64,000 nt of DNA from Superficieibacter sp. HKU1. GTDB taxonomy: Bacteria; Pseudomonadota; Gammaproteobacteria; Enterobacterales; Enterobacteriaceae. The stretch spans positions 4,774,001 through 4,838,000 of the forward strand of contig NZ_CP119754.1 of the NCBI RefSeq assembly GCF_029319185.1, in the 5' to 3' direction. The position numbers were made by a program, and so were the translations under genes. A model generated the notes under the pieces. That model did no database searches. It was not told the origin of the DNA and worked only from the letters and a program-made list of their open reading frames with translations. Shown one piece after another: positions 23,754 to 32,281 of this stretch; positions within the stretch are counted from its first letter, which is position 1, and each line of letters begins with the position of its first letter.

Positions 23754-25163
23754 ATGTCCGCTGAACACGTTTTGACGATGCTGAATGAACATGAAGTGAA
23801 GTTTGTCGATCTGCGCTTCACCGATACCAAAGGTAAAGAACAGCACGTCACGATTCCTGCGCATCAGGTAAATGCCGAATTCTTTGAAGAAGGCAAAATG
23901 TTTGATGGCTCCTCGATTGGTGGCTGGAAAGGCATTAACGAATCAGACATGGTGCTGATGCCGGATTCCTCTACCGCGCTCATTGACCCGTTCTACGAAG
24001 AATCCACCCTGATTATTCGCTGCGATATTCTGGAGCCGGGCACGCTGCAAGGTTATGACCGCGACCCGCGTTCCATCGCCAAACGCGCGGAAGAGTACCT
24101 GCGCTCTACCGGCATCGCAGATACCGTGCTGTTTGGGCCAGAACCTGAGTTCTTCCTGTTTGATGACATCCGCTTTGGCGCGTCGATTTCCGGTTCCCAC
24201 GTCGCTATCGATGATATCGAAGGCGCATGGAACTCCACCACCAAATACGAAGGTGGTAACAAAGGCCATCGTCCTGGCGTGAAAGGCGGCTATTTCCCGG
24301 TTCCTCCAGTAGATTCTTCACAGGACATCCGCTCTACCATGTGTTTGATCATGGAAGAGCTGGGTCTGGTGGTTGAAGCGCATCACCACGAAGTGGCTAC
24401 CGCTGGTCAGAACGAAATCGCCACCCGCTTTAACACCATGACCAAAAAAGCGGACGAAATTCAGATCTACAAATACGTTGTGCATAACGTCGCGCACCGT
24501 TTCGGTAAAACCGCGACCTTTATGCCAAAACCGATGTTCGGCGATAACGGTTCCGGTATGCACTGCCACATGTCGCTGTCTAAAAACGGCACCAACCTGT
24601 TCTCCGGCGACAAATATGCCGGTCTGTCCGAGCAGGCGCTGTTCTACATCGGTGGCGTAATTAAACACGCGAAAGCGATCAACGCCCTGTCCAACCCGAC
24701 GACCAACTCCTATAAGCGTCTGGTCCCGGGCTATGAAGCACCGGTTATGCTGGCTTACTCCGCCCGTAACCGTTCTGCTTCTATCCGTATTCCGGTGGTT
24801 GCCTCTCCGAAAGCGCGTCGTATCGAAGTGCGTTTCCCGGACCCGGCAGCTAACCCGTACCTGTGCTTCGCTGCCCTGCTGATGGCGGGTCTTGACGGTA
24901 TCAAGAACAAGATCCACCCTGGCGAAGCCATGGACAAAAACCTGTACGACCTGCCGCCGGAAGAAGCGAAAGAGATCCCACAGGTTGCTGGCTCGCTGGA
25001 AGAAGCCCTCAACGAACTGGATCTGGACCGCGAGTTCCTGACCGCCGGTGGTGTTTTCACCGACGAAGCCATCGATGCCTATATCGCGCTGCGCCGTGAA
25101 GAAAATGACCGCGTTCGCATGACGCCGCACCCGGTAGAGTTTGAGCTGTACTACAGCGTGTAA
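23754..25163 (+). CDS. glnA: Glutamine synthetase (type I-beta)
   Basis: A 469-residue GSI that makes glutamine from glutamate, ammonia and ATP as a cytosolic dodecamer. Visible motifs are FDGSSIGGWK, the NGSGMHCHMS metal/ATP segment, KRLVPGYEAP and the adenylylation loop NLYDLPPEE with its modified tyrosine. GGGGAGAG precedes the ATG. It is expressed from glnAp2 under NtrC and is followed by a hairpin that limits read-through into glnL-glnG. Confidence 0.98.
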   Translation: MSAEHVLTMLNEHEVKFVDLRFTDTKGKEQHVTIPAHQVNAEFFEEGKMFDGSSIGGWKGINESDMVLMPDSSTALIDPFYEESTLIIRCDILEPGTLQGYDRDPRSIAKRAEEYLRSTGIADTVLFGPEPEFFLFDDIRFGASISGSHVAIDDIEGAWNSTTKYEGGNKGHRPGVKGGYFPVPPVDSSQDIRSTMCLIMEELGLVVEAHHHEVATAGQNEIATRFNTMTKKADEIQIYKYVVHNVAHRFGKTATFMPKPMFGDNGSGMHCHMSLSKNGTNLFSGDKYAGLSEQALFYIGGVIKHAKAINALSNPTTNSYKRLVPGYEAPVMLAYSARNRSASIRIPVVASPKARRIEVRFPDPAANPYLCFAALLMAGLDGIKNKIHPGEAMDKNLYDLPPEEAKEIPQVAGSLEEALNELDLDREFLTAGGVFTDEAIDAYIALRREENDRVRMTPHPVEFELYYSV

Positions 25164-25199
25164 TCTGACGCTTATTTGTTAGTTGCCGTGGAAACTTTT

Positions 25200-25224
25200 A
25201 GCCCATCTCCAGATGGGCTTTTTT
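25200..25224 (+). terminator. glnA terminator/attenuator before glnL
   Basis: The stem AGCCCATCT / AGATGGGCT, closed over CC, is followed by a run of T. It is a Rho-independent terminator that should let only part of glnA transcription continue into glnL-glnG. Confidence 0.9.
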
Positions 25225-25264
25225 CTCCACCAAAAACACCCGTTTTATCCACTTGTGCTTATAC

Positions 25265-25281
25265 TGCACTCATTTGGTGCA
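25265..25281 (+). promoter_or_regulatory. NtrC operator at the glnL promoter
   Basis: The dyad TGCACTCATTTGGTGCA matches the NtrC consensus and lies 19 bp before the glnL start. In E. coli NtrC represses the internal glnLp promoter through such a site, keeping basal NtrB/NtrC low. Confidence 0.85.
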
Positions 25282-25299
25282 TACTAAGGAGACTGCTAC

Positions 25300-26349
25300 A
25301 TGGCAACTGGCGTGCTGCCCGATGCTGGGCAGATCCTCAACTCATTAATTAATAGCATTCTGCTGGTCGATGACGATCTGGCGGTCCATTACGCCAATCC
25401 GGCGGCGCAGCAGCTGCTGGCACAAAGTTCGCGTAAATTATTCGGTACGCCGCTGCCGGAGCTGTTGAGCTATTTTTCTCTCAATGTCGGGCTGATGCAG
25501 GAAAGTTTGCATGCCGGGCAGGGTTTTACCGATAACGAAGTGACGCTGGTGATCGACGGACGCTCGCATATTCTCTCGCTGACCGCCCAGCGCCTGCCGG
25601 ATGGCATGATCCTGCTGGAGATGGCGCCTATGGATAACCAGCGCCGTCTGAGCCAGGAGCAGCTACAGCACGCCCAGCAGGTCGCCGCTCGCGATCTGGT
25701 TCGGGGGCTGGCCCATGAGATTAAAAACCCGTTAGGCGGGCTGCGCGGGGCGGCGCAATTGCTGAGTAAAGCGCTGCCCGATCCGTCACTCACGGAATAT
25801 ACCAATGTCATTATTGAGCAGGCCGACCGCCTGCGTAATCTGGTGGATCGTCTGCTGGGGCCGCAGCAGCCTGGATTGCACGTCACTGAAAGCATTCACA
25901 AAGTCGCCGAGCGCGTAGTGAAACTGGTCTCAATGGAGCTGCCGGATAACGTCAGGCTGGTGCGTGATTACGATCCCAGCCTGCCGGAGCTGCCGCACGA
26001 CCCCGACCAGATTGAACAGGTACTTTTGAACGTGGTACGTAACGCGCTACAGGCGCTGGGTCCGCAGGGCGGTGAAATTGTCCTGCGCACGCGTACGGCT
26101 TTCCAGTTGACGCTGCACGGCGTGCGTTATCGTCTGGCGGCGCGGATTGATGTGGAAGATAACGGTCCCGGTATTCCCTCGCATCTGCAGGACACGCTGT
26201 TTTATCCGATGGTCAGCGGACGTGAGGGCGGAACGGGGCTGGGCTTATCGATTGCCCGCAGTTTGATTGATCAGCATTGTGGAAAAATTGAATTTACCAG
26301 TTGGCCGGGTCATACCGAGTTTTCGGTTTACCTGCCGATCAAAAAATAG
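25300..26349 (+). CDS. glnL: NtrB nitrogen-regulation sensor kinase
   Basis: A 349-residue soluble histidine kinase/phosphatase. An N-terminal PAS domain (residues ~10-110, ILLVDDDLAVHYANPAAQQLL) is followed by the H-box with H139 (GLAHEIKNPLGG), the N box (VVRNALQAL), and the G boxes (DNGPGIP, GGTGLGLSIARSLI). It phosphorylates NtrC under nitrogen limitation and is switched to phosphatase by PII. AAGGAG precedes the ATG; glnG follows by 12 bp. Confidence 0.97.
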   Translation: MATGVLPDAGQILNSLINSILLVDDDLAVHYANPAAQQLLAQSSRKLFGTPLPELLSYFSLNVGLMQESLHAGQGFTDNEVTLVIDGRSHILSLTAQRLPDGMILLEMAPMDNQRRLSQEQLQHAQQVAARDLVRGLAHEIKNPLGGLRGAAQLLSKALPDPSLTEYTNVIIEQADRLRNLVDRLLGPQQPGLHVTESIHKVAERVVKLVSMELPDNVRLVRDYDPSLPELPHDPDQIEQVLLNVVRNALQALGPQGGEIVLRTRTAFQLTLHGVRYRLAARIDVEDNGPGIPSHLQDTLFYPMVSGREGGTGLGLSIARSLIDQHCGKIEFTSWPGHTEFSVYLPIKK

Positions 26350-26361
26350 AGGCGTGAGTTT

Positions 26362-27771
26362 ATGCAACGAGGGATAGTCTGGGTAGTCGATGACGATAGC
26401 TCCATCCGTTGGGTGCTTGAACGCGCGCTGACCGGTGCCGGGTTAAGCTGCATCACCTATGAAAGCGGCAGTGAGGTACTGGACGCGCTGGCAACCAAAA
26501 CGCCGGACGTTCTGCTGTCCGATATCCGCATGCCGGGTATGGACGGGCTGGCGCTGTTAAAACAGATTAAACAGCGCCACCCGATGCTTCCGGTCATCAT
26601 AATGACCGCTCACTCCGACCTGGACGCTGCGGTGAGTGCCTATCAGCAAGGGGCGTTTGATTACCTGCCCAAACCGTTTGATATTGACGAAGCGGTGGCG
26701 CTGGTCGAGCGCGCCATCAGTCATTATCAGGAACAGCAGCAGCCGCGTAACGTGCAGGTGAACGGCCCGACAACCGATATTATCGGCGAAGCCCCGGCGA
26801 TGCAGGACGTGTTTCGTATTATCGGACGTCTCTCCCGGTCATCAATAAGCGTGCTGATTAATGGCGAGTCGGGGACCGGGAAAGAGCTGGTCGCTCATGC
26901 CCTGCATCGCCATAGTCCGAGGGCAAAAGCGCCGTTTATCGCGCTGAATATGGCGGCGATCCCGAAAGATTTGATCGAGTCTGAACTGTTTGGTCACGAA
27001 AAAGGCGCGTTTACCGGCGCGAATACTATTCGTCAGGGGCGCTTTGAACAGGCAGACGGCGGGACGTTGTTCCTTGATGAAATCGGCGATATGCCGCTGG
27101 ATGTACAGACCCGCCTGTTACGCGTGCTGGCGGACGGGCAGTTTTACCGGGTCGGCGGTTACGCGCCGGTAAAAGTGGACGTGCGGATTATCGCGGCGAC
27201 GCATCAGAACCTGGAACTGCGCGTGCAGGAGGGGAAATTTCGTGAGGATCTGTTCCACCGCCTGAACGTGATCCGCGTGCATCTGCCGCCGCTACGCGAG
27301 CGGCGGGAAGATATCCCGCGTCTGGCGCGTCACTTCCTCCAGGTCGCCGCGCGCGAACTGGGGGTAGAGACCAAACAGCTTCATCCGGAAACGGAAGCCG
27401 CGCTAACGCGGCTGGCCTGGCAGGGTAACGTGCGCCAGCTGGAAAATACCTGCCGCTGGCTGACCGTCATGGCCGCCGGGCAGGAGGTGCTGATCCAGGA
27501 TCTGCCGGGTGAACTCTTTGAAACCAGCGTTCCGGATAGCCCGTCACAAACGCACCCGGATAGCTGGGCAACATTGCTGGCGCAGTGGGCCGATCGCGCC
27601 CTGCGTTCCGGGCATCAGGATCTGCTTTCCGAAGCGCAGCCTGAACTGGAGCGCACGCTGTTAACGACCGCGCTGCGCCATACGCAGGGGCACAAACAGG
27701 AAGCAGCGCGGCTGCTTGGCTGGGGGCGCAATACCCTGACCCGCAAGCTGAAAGAGCTGGGCATGGAATAG
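26362..27771 (+). CDS. glnG: NtrC nitrogen-regulation response regulator
   Basis: A 469-residue sigma-54 activator. The receiver domain has D54 in LLSDIRMPGMDG. The AAA+ domain has the Walker A GESGTGKE, the sigma-54-contacting GAFTGA loop and FLDEIGDMP. The C-terminal Fis-type helix-turn-helix is HKQEAARLLGWGRNTLTRKLKELGME. It binds the dyads found upstream of glnA and glnL in this window. Confidence 0.98.
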   Translation: MQRGIVWVVDDDSSIRWVLERALTGAGLSCITYESGSEVLDALATKTPDVLLSDIRMPGMDGLALLKQIKQRHPMLPVIIMTAHSDLDAAVSAYQQGAFDYLPKPFDIDEAVALVERAISHYQEQQQPRNVQVNGPTTDIIGEAPAMQDVFRIIGRLSRSSISVLINGESGTGKELVAHALHRHSPRAKAPFIALNMAAIPKDLIESELFGHEKGAFTGANTIRQGRFEQADGGTLFLDEIGDMPLDVQTRLLRVLADGQFYRVGGYAPVKVDVRIIAATHQNLELRVQEGKFREDLFHRLNVIRVHLPPLRERREDIPRLARHFLQVAARELGVETKQLHPETEAALTRLAWQGNVRQLENTCRWLTVMAAGQEVLIQDLPGELFETSVPDSPSQTHPDSWATLLAQWADRALRSGHQDLLSEAQPELERTLLTTALRHTQGHKQEAARLLGWGRNTLTRKLKELGME

Positions 27772-27787
27772 TCGCCCGACGCTGTGT

Positions 27788-27823
27788 AAAAATGCAACAT
27801 ATCGCGCAAATTGCTGCATTTTT
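27788..27823 (+). terminator. Possible glnG terminator or stem-loop before yshB
   Basis: Nine-base perfect arms (AAAAATGCA / TGCATTTTT) enclose an 18-nt loop shortly after the glnG stop. The 3' arm itself ends in T5. The long loop makes termination uncertain; it may instead mark a regulatory leader or promoter region for yshB. Confidence 0.4.
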
Positions 27824-27882
27824 GTACTTTACTGTGCTTATGAGTTGAGTATGATCTGACCCGGTAACACGGGAGAGCCATC

Positions 27883-28005
27883 ATGCTGGAATCATTAATT
27901 CATATTGTGTCGGGCAGCGTCGAAGCTGGCGCAGCGGCAAGCCATTCGCCCCAGACGGCGATTGCGGCGGTGCTGTGCGCGGCGCTGGTGAATTTCTTAA
28001 GTTAA
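27883..28005 (+). CDS. yshB: YshB small membrane protein
   Basis: A 40-codon gene starting ATG at 27883 after GGGAGAG. The product begins MLESLIHIVSGSVEAG and ends QTAIAAVLCAALVNFLS, matching the E. coli small protein YshB (about 36 residues) in both ends and in position after glnG. The C-terminal hydrophobic stretch of about 18 residues suggests a single membrane segment. Function is poorly known. Here the gene is separated from hemN by the hpd insertion, whereas in E. coli the two are neighbours. Confidence 0.85.
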   Translation: MLESLIHIVSGSVEAGAAASHSPQTAIAAVLCAALVNFLS

Positions 28006-28012
28006 TTTCTGA

Positions 28013-28043
28013 ACGCCTTCCTCTTCTCTTTTGAGGAAGGCGT
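28013..28043 (+). terminator. Strong hairpin after yshB
   Basis: A perfect 11-bp stem (ACGCCTTCCTC / GAGGAAGGCGT) with a 9-nt loop lies 7 bp after the yshB stop. No U-tract follows, so it is either a Rho-dependent end or a protective 3' hairpin. It marks the left boundary of the hpd insertion. Confidence 0.6.
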
Positions 28044-28149
28044 CAGATTGCTGGCAAGCGTCATACCGTGGAATTATGCCAGGCGGCGCTGCGCTTGCAC
28101 TGGCCTGTGAATTACTGAAGACTCCTCTCGCCCTTCTCTTTGTCTCTCT

Positions 28150-28336
28150 GCGCAAAATCAATAACGCAAATCATTCTTACTCATATTGGTAATTGCGAAA
28201 ATTTTTGCGTCTGGTCAAACAACAAATCAATTACTGAACGGATCGTTTACTAATTAGTTTTTGCGCGATAACGTTACCGCCATGAGCCGTTTTCCTGTCG
28301 AAAATCGCTCAGCCCTATCACAAGGAGTACAAGGTA
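28150..28336 (+). promoter_or_regulatory. hpdB upstream region with repeated GCAAA/TTTGC half-sites
   Basis: The 331-bp gap between yshB and hpdB is AT-rich near its centre. It carries GCGCAAAA (28150-28157), ACGCAAA (28164-28170), TTTGCGT (28204-28210) and TTTTGCGC (28259-28266), making nested inverted repeats, and a TAACGTTA palindrome just after. The hpdB ATG has AAGGAG upstream. I see no convincing FNR (TTGAT-N4-ATCAA) or sigma-54 site. The half-sites are candidate operators for the TetR regulator downstream; this is inference. Confidence 0.4.
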
Positions 28337-30982
28337 ATGTTGGATTCAGAACAGCTTAATCAGGGATCTCTCCCCCTCAGTTTTCAGTACGGTAAAGCGC
28401 CCGAAGAGGTGACCGACCGCGAAATTAAAGTCACCGGTTCCGCGCGAGCGAAAAAACTACTCGACGATTATTACGAAGCGAAAGTATCGCTGGATACCGA
28501 GTTTACGTACTGGTACACCCAGAAATGGATCGAAGCGGAAGGCCATCATCCGATGCTGCGCCGCTCCATGGCGCTGAAGTGCGGCTTCGAGCACCTTACG
28601 CCGATGATCACCCGCGGCGAACTGCTGGCGATGCAGAAAACCCGCTACGTGCGCGGGGCCTATATTATGCCGTGGACCTCTAACCGCTACCCGCTCAATA
28701 GCGCGGAGCAGATGGAAACCGAATCCGCGAAAGCCGCGACAAAAAGCCTGGAAGAGGTAACTATCGTGGCGGAAGGCGGCGGCAACGTCACCGAAAGCGT
28801 GGGCAACGTGCTGTCGATTTCTAAACGCTTTGGCGTACGCCGCGAAGAATATCCGGTCATCGTTGAGCTGTGCCGATACTGGAAAAATAAATCCGTTGAG
28901 GACTCATCGTTTATGTGGGCGGCCATGCACCCGCGTTTCGAACAGTACCTCAATATGAAAAAAGCGGTGCTGATGTGTTCCGACCTGGAAACATCGGTGC
29001 GCCATGGGCGCAACGTGGTGAACTTCCAGTATCCACTGCAGATCGGTTTCAAAGGCATGCTGGAAAAATGCCGTCGGAAAATTGCTGAAAACACCGGTGG
29101 CTCGCCGGACAGCCTCGCCTTCTGGCAGGGCACCATTCTGGTGATTGAAGGCGTGCAGGCATGGATCGCCAGTTACGCCAAAGAAGCGCAGCGTATGGCG
29201 GCGATTGAGCAGGACGCCACGGTACGCCAGGAGCTGACCGATATGGCCGCACGGCTGGCGTGGATCGTTGAGAATCCGCCGCGCACCTTCCTCGAAGCCA
29301 CCCAACTGATGTGGACCTGCCATATCGCGGTGTTAAACGAAATTCAGGGTTCCGGGATCTCGCCGGGGCGTATCGGCCAGATACTCTACCCGTTCTGGGA
29401 GAAAGACATTAAAGAGGGCCGCATCACCCGCGAAGAGACGCTGGAAATTCTCGAATGTATGCGCGTCAAATTCACCGGTATCGACCTGGCAATGGCGGTC
29501 GGCACCATCGGTCTGTTGGCCGGTAGCACCTTTAACAACGTCGGCATCGGCGGCCTGAAGCCGAACGGCGCTTCCGCAGAGAACGAGCTTGAAGAGCTGA
29601 TTATGGAAGCAGCGATGCGCTGCTCCACCCCGCAGCCAACGCTGTCCATGCTCTACGATAGCAAGCTCAGCGATAAATTCGTGCTGAAAGCGGTCGAGTG
29701 TAATAAGACCGGCTCCGGCTTTCCGGCATGGGTGAATAACCGCGTCGCCATCGAATATCTGATGAAAACCTTCGGCGAGGAAAAAATTTCCCTTGAGGAT
29801 GCGCGTGCCTGGACCATCGGCGGCTGCCTGGAAATTCAGCCCGGCGCGCTGGTTAACGGCGAGTTCGGCGCAGGCTCTTACAGCTCTACCGGCGTCGGCT
29901 TTATCAATATGCCGAAAATCCTCGAGCTGGTGCTGTGGGACGGCGTCGATCCGCGCACCGGAACCCGTGTATTTGAGGCTCACGGTCTGCCGCTGGACAG
30001 CTTTGAGCAGGTGATGCGCCAGTTTAAGCACTATTTCCGCGAAGTGGTGGTGCTGTTTGAAGAGATGTTTAACATCAAGTCGGCCTCCACATACGATGTG
30101 GACAACCCGATTTTCTACTCCGCGTTAATGGCCGATTGTATTGAGTCCGGCCTGGATATCGACCGCGGCGGCAGCCGTTATAACCGCTGCTTTACCACCT
30201 GGATCTCCGGCCAGGTCAATCTGACCAACTCGCTGGCCTCCATTAAGCGCAATATTTTCGACGAGCAGAAATTTACGCTGGGCGATCTGAAAACCGCGCT
30301 GGAGCATAACTTTGGCTATCAGAGCGTGGCGGAAACCGGCAACTATTCGATGTTCGATCAAAAACGCGTCAGCAATGAATGGGCCCGTATTCACTCCCTG
30401 TGCATGAGCGCGCCGAAGTTCGGTAACGATGAGCCTTATGTCGATGATATCTACCAGGACATCGTGGAATATTTCCGCGATATCGTGCCGGAAGTGAACG
30501 ATATCTTTGGCCGTCCGTGGGTGCCATGTATGTTGTCCGTCACTACCCACGGTCCGTTGGGGCAAGCCTGTGTCGCCTCGCCGGACGGTCGTCTGACCGG
30601 CCTGACGCTGGCCGACGGCGCCCAGTCGCCCTATCCGGGCACCGACGTGAGCGGTCCGTATGCCGTCTTTAACTCGGCGACCTGTATCGATCACTCCGAC
30701 TTTATGAACACCCAGCTGAATACCAAGATCCATCCGTCGGCGATTAAAGGCGTGCAGGGGTCGAAAAAACTTCAGGAGCTGATCCGTGCCTATATGGACA
30801 AGGGCGGCTATCACATCCAGTTCAATATCGTCGATTCGCGGATGCTGAAAGATGCCCAGGAGAACCCCGGCAACTATCGCGATCTGATGGTGCGCGTCGC
30901 CGGCTTTACGCAGTACTGGGTTGAGTTATCCAAACCTATTCAGGATGAAATCATTTCCCGCACCGAATATGAGGAAATTTAA
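28337..30982 (+). CDS. hpdB: 4-hydroxyphenylacetate decarboxylase, glycyl-radical large subunit
   Basis: An 881-residue glycyl radical enzyme. The radical glycine is G856 in RVAGFTQYW near the C-terminus, and the active-site pair is C497-x-E499 in GGCLEIQPG. A Cys-x-Glu pair also occurs in diol dehydratases, so the motif alone is not decisive. The directly following Cys-rich small subunit gene (hpdC) is found only with 4-hydroxyphenylacetate decarboxylases and settles the call. The enzyme makes p-cresol and CO2 from 4-hydroxyphenylacetate (EC 4.1.1.83) under strict anaerobiosis, after activation by HpdA. The stop codon abuts the hpdC start. Confidence 0.87.
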   Translation: MLDSEQLNQGSLPLSFQYGKAPEEVTDREIKVTGSARAKKLLDDYYEAKVSLDTEFTYWYTQKWIEAEGHHPMLRRSMALKCGFEHLTPMITRGELLAMQKTRYVRGAYIMPWTSNRYPLNSAEQMETESAKAATKSLEEVTIVAEGGGNVTESVGNVLSISKRFGVRREEYPVIVELCRYWKNKSVEDSSFMWAAMHPRFEQYLNMKKAVLMCSDLETSVRHGRNVVNFQYPLQIGFKGMLEKCRRKIAENTGGSPDSLAFWQGTILVIEGVQAWIASYAKEAQRMAAIEQDATVRQELTDMAARLAWIVENPPRTFLEATQLMWTCHIAVLNEIQGSGISPGRIGQILYPFWEKDIKEGRITREETLEILECMRVKFTGIDLAMAVGTIGLLAGSTFNNVGIGGLKPNGASAENELEELIMEAAMRCSTPQPTLSMLYDSKLSDKFVLKAVECNKTGSGFPAWVNNRVAIEYLMKTFGEEKISLEDARAWTIGGCLEIQPGALVNGEFGAGSYSSTGVGFINMPKILELVLWDGVDPRTGTRVFEAHGLPLDSFEQVMRQFKHYFREVVVLFEEMFNIKSASTYDVDNPIFYSALMADCIESGLDIDRGGSRYNRCFTTWISGQVNLTNSLASIKRNIFDEQKFTLGDLKTALEHNFGYQSVAETGNYSMFDQKRVSNEWARIHSLCMSAPKFGNDEPYVDDIYQDIVEYFRDIVPEVNDIFGRPWVPCMLSVTTHGPLGQACVASPDGRLTGLTLADGAQSPYPGTDVSGPYAVFNSATCIDHSDFMNTQLNTKIHPSAIKGVQGSKKLQELIRAYMDKGGYHIQFNIVDSRMLKDAQENPGNYRDLMVRVAGFTQYWVELSKPIQDEIISRTEYEEI

Positions 30983-31240
30983 ATGACCATGGAATATACC
31001 TGCAACGACTGCCAGAAATGTGCGCCGTTTGACGTGTTTAAAGGTACCTGCGAACACTCCCAGCAACGCATTCTGCTGGATTCGCCAGTGAATGGCTGTA
31101 AAACCTTTGTACGCAAAAATCAGTGCAAATTCTGCCAGAACTACTGCGTGAAAGCCGGAACGGAATTCGTCGGCCAGTGCCATGAGAAAATGGTCTATCC
31201 GACGATGAACGCCTGCGAGAAATTCCAGCCGCTGCGCTAA
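30983..31240 (+). CDS. hpdC: 4-hydroxyphenylacetate decarboxylase small Fe-S subunit
   Basis: An 85-residue protein with ten cysteines (7, 10, 13, 23, 39, 48, 51, 55, 66, 78) in two groups, fitting the two [4Fe-4S] clusters of HpdC/CsdC. The length equals that of clostridial small subunits. In characterised enzymes this subunit is needed for an active hetero-octamer and may protect or quench the glycyl radical. ATG at 30983 directly follows the hpdB TAA; ATG at 30989 is a possible alternative. Confidence 0.9.
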   Translation: MTMEYTCNDCQKCAPFDVFKGTCEHSQQRILLDSPVNGCKTFVRKNQCKFCQNYCVKAGTEFVGQCHEKMVYPTMNACEKFQPLR

Positions 31241-31247
31241 ACCCTGT

Positions 31248-31269
31248 GCGGGGCCGAAAACGGCCCCGC
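31248..31269 (+). other. GC-rich intercistronic hairpin between hpdC and hpdA
   Basis: A perfect 9-bp stem (GCGGGGCCG / CGGCCCCGC) closed by AAAA lies in the 50-bp gap between hpdC and the activase gene. No U-tract follows. It may stop 3' exonucleases or slow read-through, so that the two structural subunits are made in excess over the catalytic activase. Confidence 0.75.
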
Positions 31270-31290
31270 TTGCCACGGACGACCACAGCC

Positions 31291-32229
31291 ATGAAAACCA
31301 ATGAAGACGTCGCGCTGATTTTTGATATTCAGGGTTTTTCCGTTCACGATGGTCCGGGCGGAAGGACGCTGATTTTTTTTAAAGGTTGCCCGCTGAGCTG
31401 TACCTGGTGCAGCAACCCGGAGGGAGAGTGCCGCAACCGGGAGGTGATGTTCCGCGAGGATAGCTGTCAGCGCTGCTATAACTGCGTGGAGCAGTGCCCG
31501 GAACAAGCCATTACTCTTGCGCAGGACGGCGCGATAACCTTCGATCGCGCGCGCTGTCAGCAGTGTGAATCGCTGCGTTGCGTGGAGTATTGTTATGACT
31601 CTGCGCTGGGTATCGCCGGGAAGTATTACACCCAGCAAGCGCTGATGCGCAAAATCGAACGCGACCGCCGCTTCTGGGGCAGCGGCGGCGGTATCACCCT
31701 CGGCGGCGGCGAAATGATGACCCAGTATAAATTCGCCGCCCGCTTTCTTGAACAGTGCCACCGTAACTACATCCACACGGCCATAGAGACCTCCGGCTAC
31801 GCGTCATGGAGCCATTATCAGGAGGTGCTTAAACACACCGACTGGGTCTTTGTCGATATCAAACATATGGACGACGCCCGCCACCGTGAAGGCACCGGCG
31901 TATCCAATACGCTGATCCTCGAAAACATCGTGAAGATGGCGCAGCATCGCGACGCGTTTCGCCTGATCCCACGCGTGCCGGTCATTCCTGGCTTTAACGA
32001 TGATGACCAGAACATGCAGGCCACCGCGTGTTTTCTGCAACAGGCTGGCCTGACGGAAGTGAATTTATTACCGTTTCATCGACTGGGCGCATCAAAATAT
32101 ACCCAGTTAAGCCGTCAGTATGAGTTTGCGCACACCGGGTCACTCACCCAGAATGCGCTGCTGGCAATGAAAGCGCATTTTGAGGCGAAGGCAATTCGTT
32201 GCTACGTGGGCAGCGATACCCCTTTCTGA
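31291..32229 (+). CDS. hpdA: 4-hydroxyphenylacetate decarboxylase activating enzyme (radical SAM)
   Basis: A 312-residue glycyl-radical activase. The radical-SAM cluster motif CxxxCxxC is in KGCPLSCTWCSNPEG, and an inserted ferredoxin-like region has CQRCYNCVEQCPEQA and CQQCESLRCVEYC for two extra [4Fe-4S] clusters, as in other non-PFL activases. GGGITLGGGE is the SAM-binding glycine segment. It abstracts a hydrogen from HpdB G856. ATG at 31291 (MKTNEDVAL) is preferred over GTG at 31246, because the longer form would translate the hairpin. Confidence 0.9.
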   Translation: MKTNEDVALIFDIQGFSVHDGPGGRTLIFFKGCPLSCTWCSNPEGECRNREVMFREDSCQRCYNCVEQCPEQAITLAQDGAITFDRARCQQCESLRCVEYCYDSALGIAGKYYTQQALMRKIERDRRFWGSGGGITLGGGEMMTQYKFAARFLEQCHRNYIHTAIETSGYASWSHYQEVLKHTDWVFVDIKHMDDARHREGTGVSNTLILENIVKMAQHRDAFRLIPRVPVIPGFNDDDQNMQATACFLQQAGLTEVNLLPFHRLGASKYTQLSRQYEFAHTGSLTQNALLAMKAHFEAKAIRCYVGSDTPF

Positions 32230-32281
32230 TCCCCTCCCGCTTTCTTATACTCACTGGCAAAACGAAAGCGGGGAAAACGAC

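Noticed and set aside
24318..25130. 270-codon open frame antisense to glnA
   Set aside because: It mirrors the codon pattern of glnA (rich in Arg, Gln, His, Val) and has no start signal; it is a common antisense artefact of strongly biased genes.
28337..30982. Alternative reading of the glycyl radical enzyme as a diol dehydratase, choline lyase or sulfonate lyase
   Set aside because: The adjoining hpdC-type Fe-S small subunit is specific to 4-hydroxyphenylacetate decarboxylase, and no microcompartment or sulfite-handling genes are next to it. It is tempting to link it with the sulfosugar island, but 7 kb of core genes lie between them.
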